Below, in pieces: positions 50,708 to 58,533 of a DNA stretch of 64,000 bases (position 1 is its first letter; every line of letters starts with the position of its first letter). The stretch lies in the NCBI GenBank assembly GCA_046349395.1, contig JAXMCK010000004.1, positions 992,001-1,056,000 of the forward strand. The letters run 5' to 3'. Made by a program: the position numbers and the translations under genes. This stretch comes from JAXMCK01 sp046349395 (lineage in GTDB: Bacteria > Pseudomonadota > Alphaproteobacteria > Geminicoccales > Geminicoccaceae). The notes below the pieces were generated by a model. It made no database searches and was not told the origin of the DNA. It saw only the letters and a program-made list of their open reading frames with translations.

Positions 50708-51763
50708 GTGACAGCGGCATCGCTTCCAAGCGACGCGGGGGAGCGCCTGCGGACCTTCGTCGAGTCCGGCGCCCACGGCACCATGGACTGGCTGGCCCGC
50801 GACCCCGAATGTCGCGCGGACCCGCGCCGTCTTTGGCCGGAAGCCCGCACCGCCATCGTCTGCGGCCTCAACTACGGCCCACCCGATGATCCTCTGCCGG
50901 ACCTCGCCCGCACCGATCGCGGCTACCTCTCCGTCTACGCCCGCAACCGCGACTATCACGACGTCCTGAAGGGCCGACTTAAAGAGCTCGCCCAGCTTTT
51001 GGCGTCCCGCTCGCGTGCGGAGGTCAAGGTCTTCGTCGACACCGCCCCCATCCTGGAGAAGCCGCTGGCCCAGCAGGCGGGGCTTGGCTGGCAGGGCAAG
51101 CACACGAACCTCGTCAGCCGCACTCACGGCTCCTGGCTGTTCCTCGGCGAGATCCTGACCACCGCCGAGCTGCCGCATGACCTGCCGGAGAGCGATCATT
51201 GCGGCTCCTGCCGCCGCTGCCTGGAGGTCTGCCCGACGGCCGCTTTCCCGGTCCCCTATCGCCTCGATGCCCGCCGGTGCATCAGCTACCTGACCATCGA
51301 GCACGCCGGCCAGATCCCGCGCGAGTTCCGCGCCGCCATCGGCAACCGGATCTACGGCTGCGACGACTGCCTCGCCGTCTGCCCCTGGAACCGCTTCGCG
51401 CAAGCCGCCGCCGAGGCGAAGCTGCAGGCCAGGGGCGACCTCGTCCTCCCTGCCCTGGCCAACCTCGCCGCTCTCGACGACCCTGCATTCCGCCTGAGGT
51501 TCGCCGGCAGCCCCGTGAAGCGCATCGGCCGCGACCGCTTCGTCCGCAACGTGCTGGTCGCCATCGGCAACAGCGGCACTCCCGATCTCCTGCCCGTCGC
51601 CGAATCGCTGCTCGCCGATGCCTCGCCCCTCGTCCGCGGCATGGCTGTCTGGGCCTGCGCCCGCCTTGCCGAGCCGGCGCGATTGCGCCACCTCGCCGAC
51701 AGCCACGGCCCCCCTGAGACGGACCCGGGCGTTCTGGACGAGTGGCGGCAGGAGGTCGGGTGA
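50708..51763 (+). CDS. queG: Epoxyqueuosine reductase
   Basis: Last step of queuosine tRNA modification: reduces epoxyqueuosine using a cobalamin and two [4Fe-4S] clusters. It is 351 aa from GTG 50708. Fe-S ligands are seen in CGSCRRCLEVCP and CDDCLAVCPWN, the QueG fingerprints, with DTAPILEKPLAQQAGLGW upstream. Homologs begin about eighteen residues earlier; the matching LKRALLERAAALG is encoded in frame from a CTG at 50654, but there is no ATG/GTG/TTG before it. Either CTG 50654 is the true start or the N-terminus is shortened. A HEAT-like C-terminal extension is present. Confidence 0.9.
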   Translation: MTAASLPSDAGERLRTFVESGAHGTMDWLARDPECRADPRRLWPEARTAIVCGLNYGPPDDPLPDLARTDRGYLSVYARNRDYHDVLKGRLKELAQLLASRSRAEVKVFVDTAPILEKPLAQQAGLGWQGKHTNLVSRTHGSWLFLGEILTTAELPHDLPESDHCGSCRRCLEVCPTAAFPVPYRLDARRCISYLTIEHAGQIPREFRAAIGNRIYGCDDCLAVCPWNRFAQAAAEAKLQARGDLVLPALANLAALDDPAFRLRFAGSPVKRIGRDRFVRNVLVAIGNSGTPDLLPVAESLLADASPLVRGMAVWACARLAEPARLRHLADSHGPPETDPGVLDEWRQEVG

Positions 51764-52626
51764 GCGACACACTGTTCTGTTTCGGGCTCGGCTACTCGGC
51801 CAGGGTCCTGGCCCGCCGCCTGAAGGCGAAGGGTTGGACCGTACGCGGTACCACGCGCCGGCCCGAGAAGGCCGCCGCCCTCGCGGCCGAGGGTTTCGAG
51901 CCGCACTTGTTCGGCCGCGACCGTCCGCTGGACGATCCCGAAGCCGCACTCGCCGGCGTGACCCACGTCCTCCACTCGATCGCTCCCGACGAAGCGGGCG
52001 ACCCGGTCCTCGACCTGCACGGCGACGATCTCCGCGCGCTCCCCGACCTCCGCTGGCTGGGCTGGCTCGGCACCACCGCCGTCTATGGCGACCGCCAGGG
52101 CGGATGGGTGGACGAGACGACCCTCATCGAGCCCAGCCTCGCCCGCGCCGACCGCCGTGCGCGCGCCGAGGCCGGCTGGCTGGAGAGCGGCCTGCCCGTT
52201 CACCTGTTCCGCCTCGCCGGCATCTACGGCCCCGGCCGCAACCCGTTCGTGAACCTGAGGGACGGCACCGCGCGCCGCATCGTGAAGGCGGGGCAGGTCT
52301 TCTCCCGCATCCACGTCGAAGACATCGCCACGGTCCTGGAGGCTTCGATCGCGAAACCTCGGCCCGGTGCGATCTACAATGTCTGCGACGACGAGCCCTC
52401 CCCACCCCAGGACGTCGTCGCCTACGCCGCCTCGCTCATGGGCGTCGAGCCCCCGCCCGAGCAGCCCTACGAAACCGCCGACCTCTCCCCGATGGCGCGC
52501 ACCTTCTACAAGGACAACCGCCGCGTCCGGAACGACCTGATCAAGCGCGAACTCGGCGTGATGCTCGCCTACCCGACCTATCGCGAAGGGCTCTCGGCCC
52601 TGCTCCCGGTCGACGGCGGGACCTGA
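51760..52626 (+). CDS. YeeZ-type NAD(P)-binding epimerase/dehydratase family protein
   Basis: A 288-aa extended-SDR-like protein. The coenzyme motif is degenerate (FGLGYSARVLARRL), as in the YeeZ group; the middle contains WLGTTAVYGDRQGGWVDE and the usual RLAGIYGPGRNP. GTG at 51760 overlaps the queG stop and has a strong AGGAGG site; a GTG-free extension to 51742 has no support. The usual YxxxK of epimerases is not evident, so the chemistry is uncertain. Its 3' end overlaps the convergent PaiB-type gene by 49 bp, the largest such overlap in the window. Confidence 0.82.
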   Translation: MSDTLFCFGLGYSARVLARRLKAKGWTVRGTTRRPEKAAALAAEGFEPHLFGRDRPLDDPEAALAGVTHVLHSIAPDEAGDPVLDLHGDDLRALPDLRWLGWLGTTAVYGDRQGGWVDETTLIEPSLARADRRARAEAGWLESGLPVHLFRLAGIYGPGRNPFVNLRDGTARRIVKAGQVFSRIHVEDIATVLEASIAKPRPGAIYNVCDDEPSPPQDVVAYAASLMGVEPPPEQPYETADLSPMARTFYKDNRRVRNDLIKRELGVMLAYPTYREGLSALLPVDGGT

Positions 52627-53255
52627 CCCCGCTCGCGCACCATCTCGGCCATGGCGCGGGACGCCTCGTCCCCCTGCGCCGCCAGCCCCTCCGCGACACC
52701 CTCGCGGTCGGCCGGCGGGCGGTTCTGGCTGGCCTTCCACTTGCCTTCGATCCGCGCGATCGGGATCTCGATGCCGACGATCCCTTTCAGCTGTACCGCC
52801 ACGAACGGGTCCGGCGCGTCGCTCACCGCCCAGGGCCGCGCCCGCTCCGCCTCTTGCCGGTCGGTCAACTCACCCACCTGCCCGCGCAGCCACTCCGCGT
52901 CCTCGATCACCCGCGGCCGGCCCCAGGCCTGGACGATGGCGTAGTTCCAGGTCGGCACCACCTTCCCGTGCTCGCGCTTGCTCGCATACCAGGAGGGCGT
53001 GACGTAGCTGTCGACGGCCTGGAAGACGATCAGCGCCTCGCGCGCCGGATCGAGCGTCCGCCACTGCGGGTTCGCTCGCGCCACGTGCGCCCGCAGCGTG
53101 CCCAGCGGACCCGCCGCCGGGTCGAGCAGGAACGGGATCGGGTTCGCCTCCAGCCCACCCTCGCCTTGTGTGACCAACAGACCCAGCGGATGCGCCCGAA
53201 TCAGCGCATGCTGCACCTCGATCCGGTCCTCACGGAAATGGGCGGGCTGATACAT
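52578..53255 (-). CDS. PaiB-type FMN-binding negative transcriptional regulator
   Basis: A 225-aa flavin-binding split-barrel protein beginning MYQPAHFREDR, the family hallmark (PaiB, a repressor of protease/sporulation genes in Bacillus by name). The core has ALIRAHPLGLLVTQGEGGLEANPIPF and VPTWNYAIVQAWG, typical of the group; an FMN-binding role is predicted. ATG at 53255; the frame is open further upstream without homology. The regulated genes, if any, are unknown. It converges on the YeeZ-type gene with a 49-bp overlap. Confidence 0.87.
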   Translation of the reverse strand: MYQPAHFREDRIEVQHALIRAHPLGLLVTQGEGGLEANPIPFLLDPAAGPLGTLRAHVARANPQWRTLDPAREALIVFQAVDSYVTPSWYASKREHGKVVPTWNYAIVQAWGRPRVIEDAEWLRGQVGELTDRQEAERARPWAVSDAPDPFVAVQLKGIVGIEIPIARIEGKWKASQNRPPADREGVAEGLAAQGDEASRAMAEMVRERGQVPPSTGSRAESPSR

Positions 53256-53320
53256 CGACGTTACCTTGGGAACCGCTGCCGCCCTGGCGCATACTTCACC
53301 GGCCAGGACAGGAGGAAACC

Positions 53321-53950
53321 ATGTCGCACGACGAGACCGTGATCTTCTACCACGCGGTGCCCTCACGCAGCATGGTCGTCCACTGGCTGCTGGAGGAGTT
53401 GGGGGCACCCTACCGGATCGAGCGCATGCGCCTCGACCAGGGCGACCAGCGCAAGCCCGAGTTCCTCGCCCTGAACCCGATGGGCAAGGTGCCGGTGATC
53501 GTCCACCACGGCGTGGTGATCACCGAGGTCGCCGCCATCTGCGCCTACCTCGCCGACGCCTTTCCCGATGCCGGCCTCGCCCCGCCGATCGGCGACCCGC
53601 AGCGTGGCACCTATCTGCGCTGGCTCGTCTTCGGCCCCGCGAGCCTGGAGCCCGCCGTCACCGACCGCATGTTCAACCGTCCCCCGGCCGAGCCCCGGGC
53701 GCTGGGCTACGGCGACTTCGACCGCACGATGGACACCCTGGCCGGTGCCCTCACCCCCGGCCCCTACCTTCTGGGCGAGCGCTTCTCGGCCGCCGACATC
53801 GTGGTCGGCGCCAACCTGATGTGGGCGTCGATGATGGGGGCCATCCCCGAGCGCCCGGCCTTCGAGGCCTATGCGTCGCGCCTCATCGCCCGTCCCGCCC
53901 GCCAGCGCGCCGACGCGGAGGAGCAGGAGATCGCCGGCGTCGCCGGCTAG
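53321..53950 (+). CDS. Glutathione S-transferase family protein
   Basis: A 209-aa GST with the N-terminal thioredoxin domain (IFYHAVPSRSMVVHWLLEELG), the cis-Pro loop LNPMGKVPVIVHHG and a C-terminal helical domain with the FSAADIVVGANLM N-cap. The active-site region has Ser rather than Tyr or Cys, a beta/zeta-like feature. AGGAGGAAACC immediately precedes the ATG. It is the third GST of the window and not a recent copy of the others. Confidence 0.9.
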   Translation: MSHDETVIFYHAVPSRSMVVHWLLEELGAPYRIERMRLDQGDQRKPEFLALNPMGKVPVIVHHGVVITEVAAICAYLADAFPDAGLAPPIGDPQRGTYLRWLVFGPASLEPAVTDRMFNRPPAEPRALGYGDFDRTMDTLAGALTPGPYLLGERFSAADIVVGANLMWASMMGAIPERPAFEAYASRLIARPARQRADAEEQEIAGVAG

Positions 53951-53967
53951 GGCGGATCGGGCCCGGC

Positions 53968-54747
53968 TCAGCGGGTGAACTTCTCCGTACCCCGGACCGC
54001 GAGCCCGGCCTTCATGACGGGGTGCAGGGTGAGCCCGCTGGACTCGACCATCCGTCGCGAGGGCGTGTTCGTGGAAGAGACCTGCTCGTAGACGTGCGTG
54101 GCGCCGAGCTGCGTGAATGCCGCCGTTACCGCGCAGGCGTTGATGTAGGTGCCGAGCGCCCGGCCGCGATGTGCCGGGGCGACGGCGACGAGTCCGACCC
54201 AGCCGTAGCCCTGGAATCGGCTCGACGCGTTGTGCGGCAGGTAGGTGAACGCCGTCGCCGCAAGGGTGCCCCGCTCGTCGACGAGCGTGAAGCAGCGCCC
54301 CCTCACCGTCTCCCCGGCGAGCGTCGAGCGCGAGAACGCCGCGATCCCCTGCTCGGCGAGGAAGGCCCGGACGCCTTCCAGCGACTCCGCCGTCGGCTCG
54401 ACCTGACGAAATCCGGCAGGGGGCCCGCCGGCCGAGATCCGCGCCGACGGCTCGCGGCAGTCGGCAGCACTACCGGTGAAGGTGTCCCACCAGTCCACGC
54501 GAAGGCCCCTGGCCGCCAGGAACCGTGAGATCTCCTCCGTGCGGTCGGAGGGAATGAACTTGAAGACGAAGCCGCCGTCGGCCTCGACCACGCTGGCACA
54601 GTAGTCGAGACCGACCAGGTCGACGTCGTCCGTGGACACCATCCGGCCCGCACTGCAGAGCCCGGGCGTGGGCCCGATCTCGGCGGCGAGCTCGTCGGCC
54701 CGCCGCTGCAGATGCTGCTGCAGCTCCGTCCCGTAATAGCCCGCCAT
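53968..54747 (-). CDS. GNAT-type acetyltransferase with N-terminal extension
   Basis: A 259-aa protein whose C-terminal ~120 residues are a GNAT domain (FTLVDERGTLAATAFTYL, then VGLVAVAPAHRGRALGTYI, with the acetyl-CoA loop, and VSSTNTPSRRMVESSGL). The N-terminal 130 residues include an LCSAGRMVSTDDVDLVGLDYCASVVEADGG stretch that I cannot classify; it may be a second, degenerate GNAT lobe. Read on the minus strand, 15 bp upstream of the MltF-type gene; the two may be cotranscribed. Substrate unknown. Confidence 0.75.
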   Translation of the reverse strand: MAGYYGTELQQHLQRRADELAAEIGPTPGLCSAGRMVSTDDVDLVGLDYCASVVEADGGFVFKFIPSDRTEEISRFLAARGLRVDWWDTFTGSAADCREPSARISAGGPPAGFRQVEPTAESLEGVRAFLAEQGIAAFSRSTLAGETVRGRCFTLVDERGTLAATAFTYLPHNASSRFQGYGWVGLVAVAPAHRGRALGTYINACAVTAAFTQLGATHVYEQVSSTNTPSRRMVESSGLTLHPVMKAGLAVRGTEKFTR

Positions 54748-54762
54748 GACCGGTCCGGCCCC

Positions 54763-56460
54763 TCAGCGCTGCGCCAGCAGGATGCCGGCCGCCCGGCGCT
54801 TGACCTGCTCCTGCTCCATCAGGCGCTGGTAGACCGTGAAGTATTTCAGGATGTTGGCGACATAGGTCACCGTCTCGCGGCCGACCTCGCGGGACGCCGC
54901 GATCTCGACCTGGCCGAACCAGCGGTTCGGGTCGAGCCCGAGCTTCGCCGCCTTGTCGCGCACCGCCGCCATCTTGGCCGGCCCGGCATTGTAGGCGGCG
55001 AACGCCAGCAGCGTGCGGTTGAAGGCGTCCATCGCCGGGTCGGCGAAGTAGCTGTCGATGAGGTAGCGGAGATATTTCGCACCGGCGTGAATGTTGTTCT
55101 CGACCCGGTCGATGCGCGTGATCCCGATCGGCGGCGCCTTCGCCGTGTCGGGCAGCAGCTGCATCACGCCGACGGCACCCGCGGCACTGCGCCTACTCTG
55201 GTCCAGCTCCGACTCCTGGAACGCCTGGGCCGCCAGCAGCAGCGGGTCGATGCCGTAGAGCTGCCCGTAGGTGTCGAAATGCTGCTGCAGGTCGAGGAAG
55301 CGCTGCCGGTCGGCGCCGCCGGCGTTGTTCTTCAGCCGCTCCGGCGAGGCGAGATAGCGCGCCAGCACCACGTTGCCGAAGGTGGTGCCCTGGGCCGTGT
55401 CCTTCGCGAAAGCGTCGAGTTCCGCCTCCAGCTTCGGGCTGCCGGGCCGGAACGCCCAGCCGATCTTGCCGCCCTCGCGCAGCATGAGGTCGGAGCGCAC
55501 GATGAGACCGGGCAGCACCTTGGCCCATAGCTTCGCCTTGTTGTCGTCGACGACGAGCAGCGGCAGCTGCCCCGCCGCCAGCATCTCCATCAGGTCCTCG
55601 TCCTCCAGCGCGTCGTTGACGGCCGTGAGGCGAATCGGCGCCAGCCCTTTCGAGTTCAGCTGCTCGTTCAGCGCTTCGAGGCTGCTCCAGTAGCTGCTGG
55701 TCCGCCGCGCCACGACCTCCTGGCCGGCCAGATCCTCCAATCCGCTCACGGTCGGCGAGCCGGGGCCGGTGACCACGACCTCGTTCACCCCCGTCACCAT
55801 CGGCACCGTGAAGTCCACGCTCTTGCGCCGCTCGGGCGTGATCGTGAGGTTGGCCGCGATGATGTCGCCGCGCCCCGCCAGCAAGGCCGGGATCAGCTGG
55901 TCGCGCGGCAGCGGGATGAAGCTCACCTGGATCGGCCGGTTGCCCGTCTTGAACTTCTTGTTGAGCCGCTTCTCCAGCTCGCGCCCATAGTCGAAGGTGA
56001 TCCCGCCTTGGGCCCCCATGTCCACGAAGTACTGGGTGCGGCTGGGTGCGACGAGGATGCGGATCGAGCGCCGCTTGATCATCCCGTCGAGGTCGCCCTT
56101 GAAGGTGCTGTTCGGCACCTCCAGGGACGCCACGGTGGACATCACGGGTGCAGCACGCTCCGGAGCGGCCGAGGGCACCGGCGGCATCGCGACAGGGGCC
56201 GGAGCCTCCGCCACGACGGCCGGCGCTGGCGCCGGCGCGGAGGGGGCCGCCGGCTGCACCACGCTGACGAGGTTGGGCTGAGGTGCCGGCTGCGGCGCCT
56301 CAGTCGTCCGCAGCTCGGGCCGCGTGATCGTGAAGAACGCCGCCAGGGCCACGCCCATGCCGGTGAGGACCCAGCGCCCGATCTCGCGCCGCGGCCTCGG
56401 CTCCACGATCAGATGCCGGGCACCGTCCCAGATCGGCTGGGTGCGACTGCCCTCAGACAC
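54763..56460 (-). CDS. MltF-type membrane-bound lytic transglycosylase
   Basis: A protein of about 565 aa that combines a periplasmic solute-binding (ABC SBP family 3) domain with a C-terminal SLT lytic transglycosylase domain, the MltF arrangement. Order: short cytoplasmic part, membrane helix (WVLTGMGVALAAFFT), a Pro/Ala-rich linker, SBP domain (about 130-370), then SLT (about 395-560) with the catalytic Glu in AFQESELDQ, followed by GAVGVMQLLPDTA and AYNAGP. The GTG at 56460 overlaps the upstream gene's stop by eight bases; the frame is open to 56517. It cuts peptidoglycan and may sense muropeptides through the SBP part. Confidence 0.87.
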   Translation of the reverse strand: MSEGSRTQPIWDGARHLIVEPRPRREIGRWVLTGMGVALAAFFTITRPELRTTEAPQPAPQPNLVSVVQPAAPSAPAPAPAVVAEAPAPVAMPPVPSAAPERAAPVMSTVASLEVPNSTFKGDLDGMIKRRSIRILVAPSRTQYFVDMGAQGGITFDYGRELEKRLNKKFKTGNRPIQVSFIPLPRDQLIPALLAGRGDIIAANLTITPERRKSVDFTVPMVTGVNEVVVTGPGSPTVSGLEDLAGQEVVARRTSSYWSSLEALNEQLNSKGLAPIRLTAVNDALEDEDLMEMLAAGQLPLLVVDDNKAKLWAKVLPGLIVRSDLMLREGGKIGWAFRPGSPKLEAELDAFAKDTAQGTTFGNVVLARYLASPERLKNNAGGADRQRFLDLQQHFDTYGQLYGIDPLLLAAQAFQESELDQSRRSAAGAVGVMQLLPDTAKAPPIGITRIDRVENNIHAGAKYLRYLIDSYFADPAMDAFNRTLLAFAAYNAGPAKMAAVRDKAAKLGLDPNRWFGQVEIAASREVGRETVTYVANILKYFTVYQRLMEQEQVKRRAAGILLAQR

Positions 56461-57217
56461 GGACGGCGTCCGTGAGTCGGTCGACGGCTGCACAGACACG
56501 GCGCAGATCCTCCTCACGCGAGAGGCGGTGGTCGCCGTCGGCGATCAGCTCGACCGTGACGGCGGGGCTGCGAAGCTGCGCCGCGAGGCGCAGGGAAAGG
56601 GAGTGCGGGACGTCCGGATCCTGCTCGCCGTGCAGCAGGTGCACGGGGCAGCGTAGGTCGATCGGGCCACCCAGCAGGCGATGGCGGCCCCCGTCCTCGA
56701 TCAGCCGCCGCGTGATGATCAGCGGCTCGCCATAGATCGATGGCACCTCGAAGCTGCCTCGCGTGTCGAGCGCGGTCCGCTGTGCGGAGGTCAGGGCCGG
56801 CTCGATCAACTCACTCGTGAAGTCGGGGGCGGCGGCGATGCCGAGCAGGCCCGCGATCCGCCGCTGGCGGGCCAGCGCCACCAGCAGGGCGATCCACCCG
56901 CCCATGCTGGAGCCGACGAGCAGCACCGGTCCGCTCGTCACCCGATCGAGGATCGCCAGCGCGTCGTCGCACCAGTCGCCGATGCACGCGTCCTCGAACC
57001 GCCCGGTCGACGCCCCGTGTCCCCGATAGTCTAAACGGGTCATTGCCTGGCCACGGCGGCGGCAGTGCTCGGAGAGACGGGTCGCCTTCGTCCCGCCCAT
57101 GTCGGAGCGGAAGCCGCAGAGGAAGAGGAGCTCCGGGCCGTGTCCCGGCTGCCTCACATAGGCCAGCCGATCGCCCTCGGGCAGGGGCAGAGCACCTGTG
57201 ATTGTTTGCGTCTCCAT
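56453..57217 (-). CDS. Alpha/beta hydrolase
   Basis: A 254-aa serine hydrolase. The nucleophile elbow is GSSMGG (Ser in VLLVGSSMGGWIA), the acid lies in LLHGEQDPDVP and the His in ADGDHRLS. The N-terminal LLFLCGFRSDMGGTKATRL is typical of a small subgroup resembling ABHD10-like acyl-protein thioesterases and esterases. It overlaps the start of the MltF-type gene by 8 bp, so it is the first gene of that operon. It is divergent from the glycosyltransferase gene. The substrate is unknown. Confidence 0.85.
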   Translation of the reverse strand: METQTITGALPLPEGDRLAYVRQPGHGPELLFLCGFRSDMGGTKATRLSEHCRRRGQAMTRLDYRGHGASTGRFEDACIGDWCDDALAILDRVTSGPVLLVGSSMGGWIALLVALARQRRIAGLLGIAAAPDFTSELIEPALTSAQRTALDTRGSFEVPSIYGEPLIITRRLIEDGGRHRLLGGPIDLRCPVHLLHGEQDPDVPHSLSLRLAAQLRSPAVTVELIADGDHRLSREEDLRRVCAAVDRLTDAVRV

Positions 57218-57274
57218 CCGGAGCGGGTTATGGTTTTTCCTTGAGGAGAATACAAGTTAAACGGATCGCCTAAC

Positions 57275-58438
57275 ATGGCGCTTTCGATTCGCGAGCCCAC
57301 GCGAAATGTGGTCCAGGTCGTGCCCGATCTGGACGATGTCGAGGCGCGCAGCGCCGTGCTGCAGGCAGCGGGGCAACTCGCGCGCAGCGGACACCGAAGC
57401 GTCGTCGTCACGCGTGAGGCCGCCCGTCGCCGCGATCTGGTGGCGGGCGGCCTCAGCCTGATGGAATTCCCGAAGCAGCGTGGCTGGCTCGGCGGCGACC
57501 GCGAGACCGCGGCCGCCCTGGCCAATGTGCTGCGCCTGCGAGGCGCCGATCTGGTTCACCTGCACGGCATGGCGCAGCACGCCATGGTTGCCCAGGCGGC
57601 CAAGCGCGCCGGCGTGCCGCTCCTGATCTCGACCCATGGCGAGCCCGCCCCGGGAACGACCCGTCCGACCGCGACGGTGATCGCCAGCTCCGGCTGGCTG
57701 GCCCAGCGCTTGTGCGAGCGGTGGGGCCTCGGCACCAGCGAGGTGAAGATCGTTCCGGTCGGCATCGATCTCGACCAGTTCGATCCCGAGCGCGTCCGCG
57801 GCCACCGCGTCGCCAAGGTGAGCGACGGCTGGGGCCTGCCCATCGGCCCCAAGGTCGTGCTGCTCCCCGGCCCGATCGCCGCGGGCCGCGGCCATGTCGA
57901 GCTTCTGGAGGCGCTGGGTCGCCTGCCGCGGCGCGACTTCACCATCCTCTTCGCCGGCGGCGAGGTGGACGACGATTCCTGCCTGCGCTCCATCCTCCGG
58001 GTCGCCCGCGCCACAGGCCTCGCCGACCTGATCCGCTTCGGCGGCAGCGTCGCCGACCGGCCGGCCATGTTCATGGTGGCCGACCTCGTCGTCCTGCCAC
58101 GTGACACGCCGGACCCCACGGGCCGCCTCTCGCTGGAGGCGCAGGCCATGGGCCGCCCGGTGATCGTCGCTGATGCCGGTGCCCTGGCCGAGACCGTGAT
58201 GCCGGCCGCCACCGGCTGGCTGGTGCCGCCGGGCGAGGTCGGCGAACTGTCCTGGGCGCTCGATCTGGCGCTGGGCCTGTCGGACGAGGTGCGTTTCCGC
58301 CTCGCGGCAAGGGCGCGCGAGTTCGTCGCCGGGGAGTTCGGGGCCGCGATCGCCGGCAGCCGGCTCCTCGCTCTCTATGCCCGGCTGATGGGTGACCACA
58401 GCGCGCCAGAGGACCCGAGGCTGCTCGCTGCCGAATAG
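57275..58438 (+). CDS. Glycosyltransferase family 4
   Basis: A 387-aa GT-B glycosyltransferase. The N-terminal half (acceptor side) has VVQVVPDLDDVEARSAVLQ and HLHGMAQHAMVAQ. The C-terminal half (nucleotide-sugar side) has VVLLPGPIAAGRGHVELLEAL, RLSLEAQAMGRPVIVADAG and the EX7E-like E...AMGRPVI pattern of GT4 enzymes. It resembles LPS-core/exopolysaccharide mannosyl- or glucosyltransferases. CGGA eight bases before the ATG serves as the ribosome site. No other sugar genes are adjacent. Stands alone upstream of thrS. Confidence 0.88.
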   Translation: MALSIREPTRNVVQVVPDLDDVEARSAVLQAAGQLARSGHRSVVVTREAARRRDLVAGGLSLMEFPKQRGWLGGDRETAAALANVLRLRGADLVHLHGMAQHAMVAQAAKRAGVPLLISTHGEPAPGTTRPTATVIASSGWLAQRLCERWGLGTSEVKIVPVGIDLDQFDPERVRGHRVAKVSDGWGLPIGPKVVLLPGPIAAGRGHVELLEALGRLPRRDFTILFAGGEVDDDSCLRSILRVARATGLADLIRFGGSVADRPAMFMVADLVVLPRDTPDPTGRLSLEAQAMGRPVIVADAGALAETVMPAATGWLVPPGEVGELSWALDLALGLSDEVRFRLAARAREFVAGEFGAAIAGSRLLALYARLMGDHSAPEDPRLLAAE

Positions 58439-58533
58439 CCCGGCTTGACACACGGGCCTGTGCATAAGAGGTTTCGCGCCCGTTCGCGCCCCGGGTTGCG
58501 GACGGCATACCGCAACTGTCGAACATTCGGGCC

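Noticed and set aside
58445..58470. Consensus -35 TTGACA upstream of thrS
   Set aside because: No acceptable -10 at 16-18 bp; the nearest candidate (TAAGAG) has a 14-bp spacer, so a promoter call is not supported.
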